Positions 4,919-6,040 of a DNA stretch of 6,040 nt are shown here, piece by piece. A model generated the notes under the pieces. It was given only the letters and a program-made list of their open reading frames with translations. It was not told where the DNA came from and searched no databases. The DNA is from Candidatus Falkowiibacteriota bacterium. GTDB lineage: Bacteria > Patescibacteriota > Patescibacteriia > UBA2591 > JABMQE01. A program made the position numbers and the translations under genes. The first letter of the stretch is position 1; each line of letters opens with the position of its first letter. The stretch spans positions 1 through 6,040 of the forward strand of contig JABMQE010000123.1 in the NCBI GenBank assembly GCA_013203415.1, written 5' to 3'.

Positions 4919-5314
4919 ATGTCCGAGCAAAAGAAGACAATTAAGAGGAAGTTTAATGGCATTATCGTGTCCGATAAAATGGACAAGACAGTGGTGGTTA
5001 AGGTTGACCGAGTTAAATTGCATTCTAAATACCATAAAAGATATACAGTTAGTAAGAATTATAAAGCTCATGACGAAAAGAATGAATATAAGATTGGTGA
5101 TAAAGTTGTTATCCAGGAAGTGAGACCTTTATCAAAAGACAAAAAGTGGCGGGTGATAGAGAAGGTGGGGAAGGGTTTGGTTGTGGATGAGATTAAGGAA
5201 AAGGAGATGGAGGAACTGGATAGCGCTAAGAGAGTGGCAGAGATTGAACAACGAGTTGAGAAGGGTGTTGATGGAAGTATTACTGAAAACGTTGACGGCG
5301 AAAAAGATAATTAA
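4919..5314 (+). CDS. rpsQ: Small subunit ribosomal protein S17 (uS17) with C-terminal extension
   Basis: S17 is an OB-fold protein that binds the 5' domain of 16S rRNA early in assembly. The core, residues 1-85, includes KRKFNGIIVSDKMDKTVVVKV (9-29), the HSKYHKRYTVSKNYKAHDEKN stretch (35-55), the signature YKIGDKVVIQEVRPLSKDKKW (57-77) and RVIEKVGK (78-85). E. coli S17 is 84 residues; here a further 46 or so form an acidic, probably helical tail (IKEKEMEELDSAKRVAEIEQRVEKG). The start at 4919 is the only ATG before the conserved core. A weak AAGG at 4903-4906 is 12 nt upstream, inside a direct repeat, and is not convincing as a Shine-Dalgarno. A 114-nt spacer follows before the duplicated rplN start. 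Confidence 0.97.
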   Translation: MSEQKKTIKRKFNGIIVSDKMDKTVVVKVDRVKLHSKYHKRYTVSKNYKAHDEKNEYKIGDKVVIQEVRPLSKDKKWRVIEKVGKGLVVDEIKEKEMEELDSAKRVAEIEQRVEKGVDGSITENVDGEKDN

Positions 5315-5324
5315 TAAGTGTTTA

Positions 5325-5356
5325 ATTGTTACATTGTTACATTGTTACATTGCTTG
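5325..5356 (+). repeat. ATTGTTAC octamer tandem repeat (rpsQ-rplN spacer)
   Basis: Three perfect copies of ATTGTTAC (5325-5348) and a partial fourth (ATTGCTTG), 10 nt after the rpsQ stop. The same octamer family occurs at 3397-3428. Confidence 0.88.
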
Positions 5357-5365
5357 CGGGTTAAC

Positions 5366-5397
5366 AAACTAATAAATTAATAAACTAATAAATTTTT
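5366..5397 (+). repeat. AAACTAAT/AAATTAAT octamer repeat
   Basis: Four period-8 units: AAACTAAT, AAATTAAT, AAACTAAT, AAATTTTT. They lead directly into the extended -10 promoter candidate. Similar period-8 AT sequence lies before rplV (1928-1952). Confidence 0.75.
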
Positions 5398-5399
5398 TG

Positions 5400-5408
5400 T
5401 GATATAAT
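5400..5408 (+). promoter_or_regulatory. Extended -10 promoter candidate before rplN
   Basis: TGATATAAT matches the extended -10 consensus TG-N-TATAAT exactly. No good -35 is visible in the AT-rich repeat upstream, as is common for extended -10 promoters. Transcription would start near 5415, about 14 nt before the duplicated rplN start at 5429. The position fits the classical boundary where the spc operon begins at rplN. Chance occurrence in AT-rich DNA is possible. Confidence 0.5.
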
Positions 5409-5428
5409 TTGGAATAATTGATTATACT

Positions 5429-5584
5429 ATGATTCAAGTTGAAACAACCCCAGCACCAGAGCTCACTCGGGTTCGCCCAGAACCAGAGCTATCGCTCGAT
5501 TCTGGACTTTGCTCGGTGCGGGGCGAGAGTCGGACGCAACTTATTAATACGGGTTTAAAAAGTTTATTCAATATCAACATATGA
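5429..5584 (+). pseudogene. Duplicated 5' end of rplN fused to a palindrome (51-codon chimeric ORF)
   Basis: Bases 5429-5447 repeat the first 19 nt of rplN (5581-5599) with two differences, CAA for CAG and GTT for GTA, both silent. The frame runs without a stop through the palindrome and spacer and ends at TGA 5582-5584, overlapping the true rplN ATG as ATGA, a common arrangement for translational coupling. The peptide begins MIQVETTPAPELTRV and has no further L14 similarity. A promoter candidate lies just upstream. It may be an insertion relic or a translated leader. Confidence 0.75.
5448..5523. repeat. Branched bulged palindrome upstream of rplN
   Basis: CCCC (5448-5451) pairs with GGGG (5520-5523), GCACC (5453-5457) with GGTGC (5515-5519), and GAGC (5459-5462) with GCTC (5511-5514), leaving A5452 and A5458 bulged. 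The interior can form CCAGAA (5477-5482) with TTCTGG (5500-5505), enclosing GAGC/GCTC (5486-5489 with 5494-5497), or the overlapping GGG-TTCG-CCC hairpin (5469-5478). The outer stem matches that at 4079-4118. TTAATA-N3-GTTTAA follows at 5544-5558. Confidence 0.85.
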
Positions 5585-5952
5585 TTCAGGTAGAAACAAT
5601 GGTAAAATCTGCAGATAATAGCGGTGCAAAGCGATTGCAATGCATAAAAGTTTTGGGTTCTTCAAAGCCAAGGTATGCCAGAGTCGGTGATATTATCACT
5701 TGCGCAGTTAAAGAAGCGGTGCCGCATTCTCAAATTAAAAAATCGCAGGTTGTTCATGCAGTGATTGTCCGCCAAAGAAAAGAATGGCGGCGTAAAAATG
5801 GTGTTTATATTAGGTTTGATGATAATGCGGTTGTGGTTGTAGATAAAGAAAATAAAGAGCCGATAGGGACAAGGATTTTTGGCCCAGTGGCTCGTGAATT
5901 GCGTGCTAGGGGATTTCAGAAGATTGTTTCTCTCGCCCCAGAAGTCTTATAG
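5581..5952 (+). CDS. rplN: Large subunit ribosomal protein L14 (uL14)
   Basis: L14 binds 23S rRNA at the subunit interface, forms an inter-subunit bridge and is the site where the silencing factor RsfS binds. The product is 123 residues, the same length as in E. coli, with no tail. Landmarks are MIQVETMVKSADNSGAKR (1-18), the conserved CIKVLG (21-26), YARVGDII (32-39), VHAVIVRQRKEWRRKNGVYIRFDDNAVVVV (58-87) and the signature EPIGTRIFGPVARELR (93-108), ending SLAPEVL. ATG 5581 is chosen because only this frame carries the full protein; the ATG at 5429 begins a copy of the first 19 nt that diverges into a palindrome. No Shine-Dalgarno is visible. This is normally the first gene of the spc operon. 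Confidence 0.99.
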   Translation: MIQVETMVKSADNSGAKRLQCIKVLGSSKPRYARVGDIITCAVKEAVPHSQIKKSQVVHAVIVRQRKEWRRKNGVYIRFDDNAVVVVDKENKEPIGTRIFGPVARELRARGFQKIVSLAPEVL

Positions 5953-5969
5953 ATTTTATTGAGTGCCGA

Positions 5970-6037
5970 CCACAAAGGCACAAAGACCACAAAACGAGGA
6001 GAGTTAGGATAATTTTGTGGCTTTTGTGAGTTTGTGG
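5970..6037. repeat. Long inverted repeat after rplN
   Basis: The 25-nt arms, 5970-5994 and 6013-6037, match at 21 of 25 positions as reverse complements around an 18-nt loop. Each arm is a period-9 run of CACAAA-type units (left arm beginning CCACAAAGGCACAAAGACC). The design resembles the inverted repeat at 1380-1465, but the unit differs. There is no T-run, so it is not a standard terminator. No gene is visible from 5953 to the window end. Confidence 0.85.
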
Positions 6038-6040
6038 CTT

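Noticed and set aside
5181..5372. 63-codon + strand frame overlapping rpsQ
   Set aside because: It overlaps the S17 coding tail in another frame and runs into the octamer repeats, with no recognisable protein features.
74..5952. TGA recoded to glycine, as in some Patescibacteria
   Set aside because: No in-frame TGA occurs in any gene and glycine uses GGN. All stops are TAA or TAG, which does not by itself support recoding.

Overview
The window carries the S10-spc ribosomal protein cluster in canonical bacterial order on the + strand: rplW (L23), rplB (L2), rpsS (S19), rplV (L22), rpsC (S3), a maf-type nucleotide pyrophosphatase gene, rplP (L16), rpmC (L29), rpsQ (S17) and rplN (L14). The maf gene between rpsC and rplP is the only non-ribosomal gene. 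Several traits suggest a Candidate Phyla Radiation (Patescibacteria) genome, perhaps Parcubacteria-like: charged C-terminal tails on several r-proteins, an inserted segment in S3, no Shine-Dalgarno sequence in front of the genes, and AT-rich spacers full of short palindromes and tandem repeats. The phylum is an inference; a 16S or concatenated r-protein tree would settle it. All ten genes end in TAA or TAG, and no in-frame TGA occurs, so nothing suggests a recoded TGA.

Layout. 1-73: a palindromic repeat at the presumed rplD/rplW junction, open in the rplW frame to the window edge. 74-1289: rplW and rplB, 43 nt apart. 1290-1523: a spacer with a degenerate ACGT microsatellite and a long imperfect inverted repeat. 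1524-2586: rpsS and rplV, separated by another copy of the same spacer repeat. 2587-2662: a nested palindrome, then an A/T hairpin touching the rpsC start. 2663-4024: rpsC and maf, separated by octamer repeats. 4025-4169: a duplicated 5' end of rplP fused to a palindrome. 4170-5314: rplP, rpmC and rpsQ; the rpmC leader is entirely a repeat, and the rpmC 3' end contains a palindrome between 15-nt direct repeats. 5315-5580: octamer repeats, an extended -10 promoter, and a duplicated 5' end of rplN fused to a second palindrome. 5581-5952: rplN. 5953-6040: another long inverted repeat.

The r-proteins build both subunits (L23, L2, L22, L16, L29, L14 large; S19, S3, S17 small), and the candidate promoter sits at the classic S10/spc boundary before rplN.

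The most unusual signal is a set of small palindromic elements that lie between direct repeats of host-gene sequence. At rplP and rplN the first 25 and 19 nt of the gene occur twice, once before and once after a bulged hairpin, making short chimeric ORFs (31 and 51 codons) upstream of the real genes. The two hairpins share a 13-bp stem with two bulged A residues and one compensatory base-pair change. At rpmC a smaller palindrome sits between perfect 15-nt repeats and now encodes the end of L29. This could be a miniature insertion element or template-switch product, or a leader/decoy regulatory arrangement. A metagenome assembly artefact must be excluded first.
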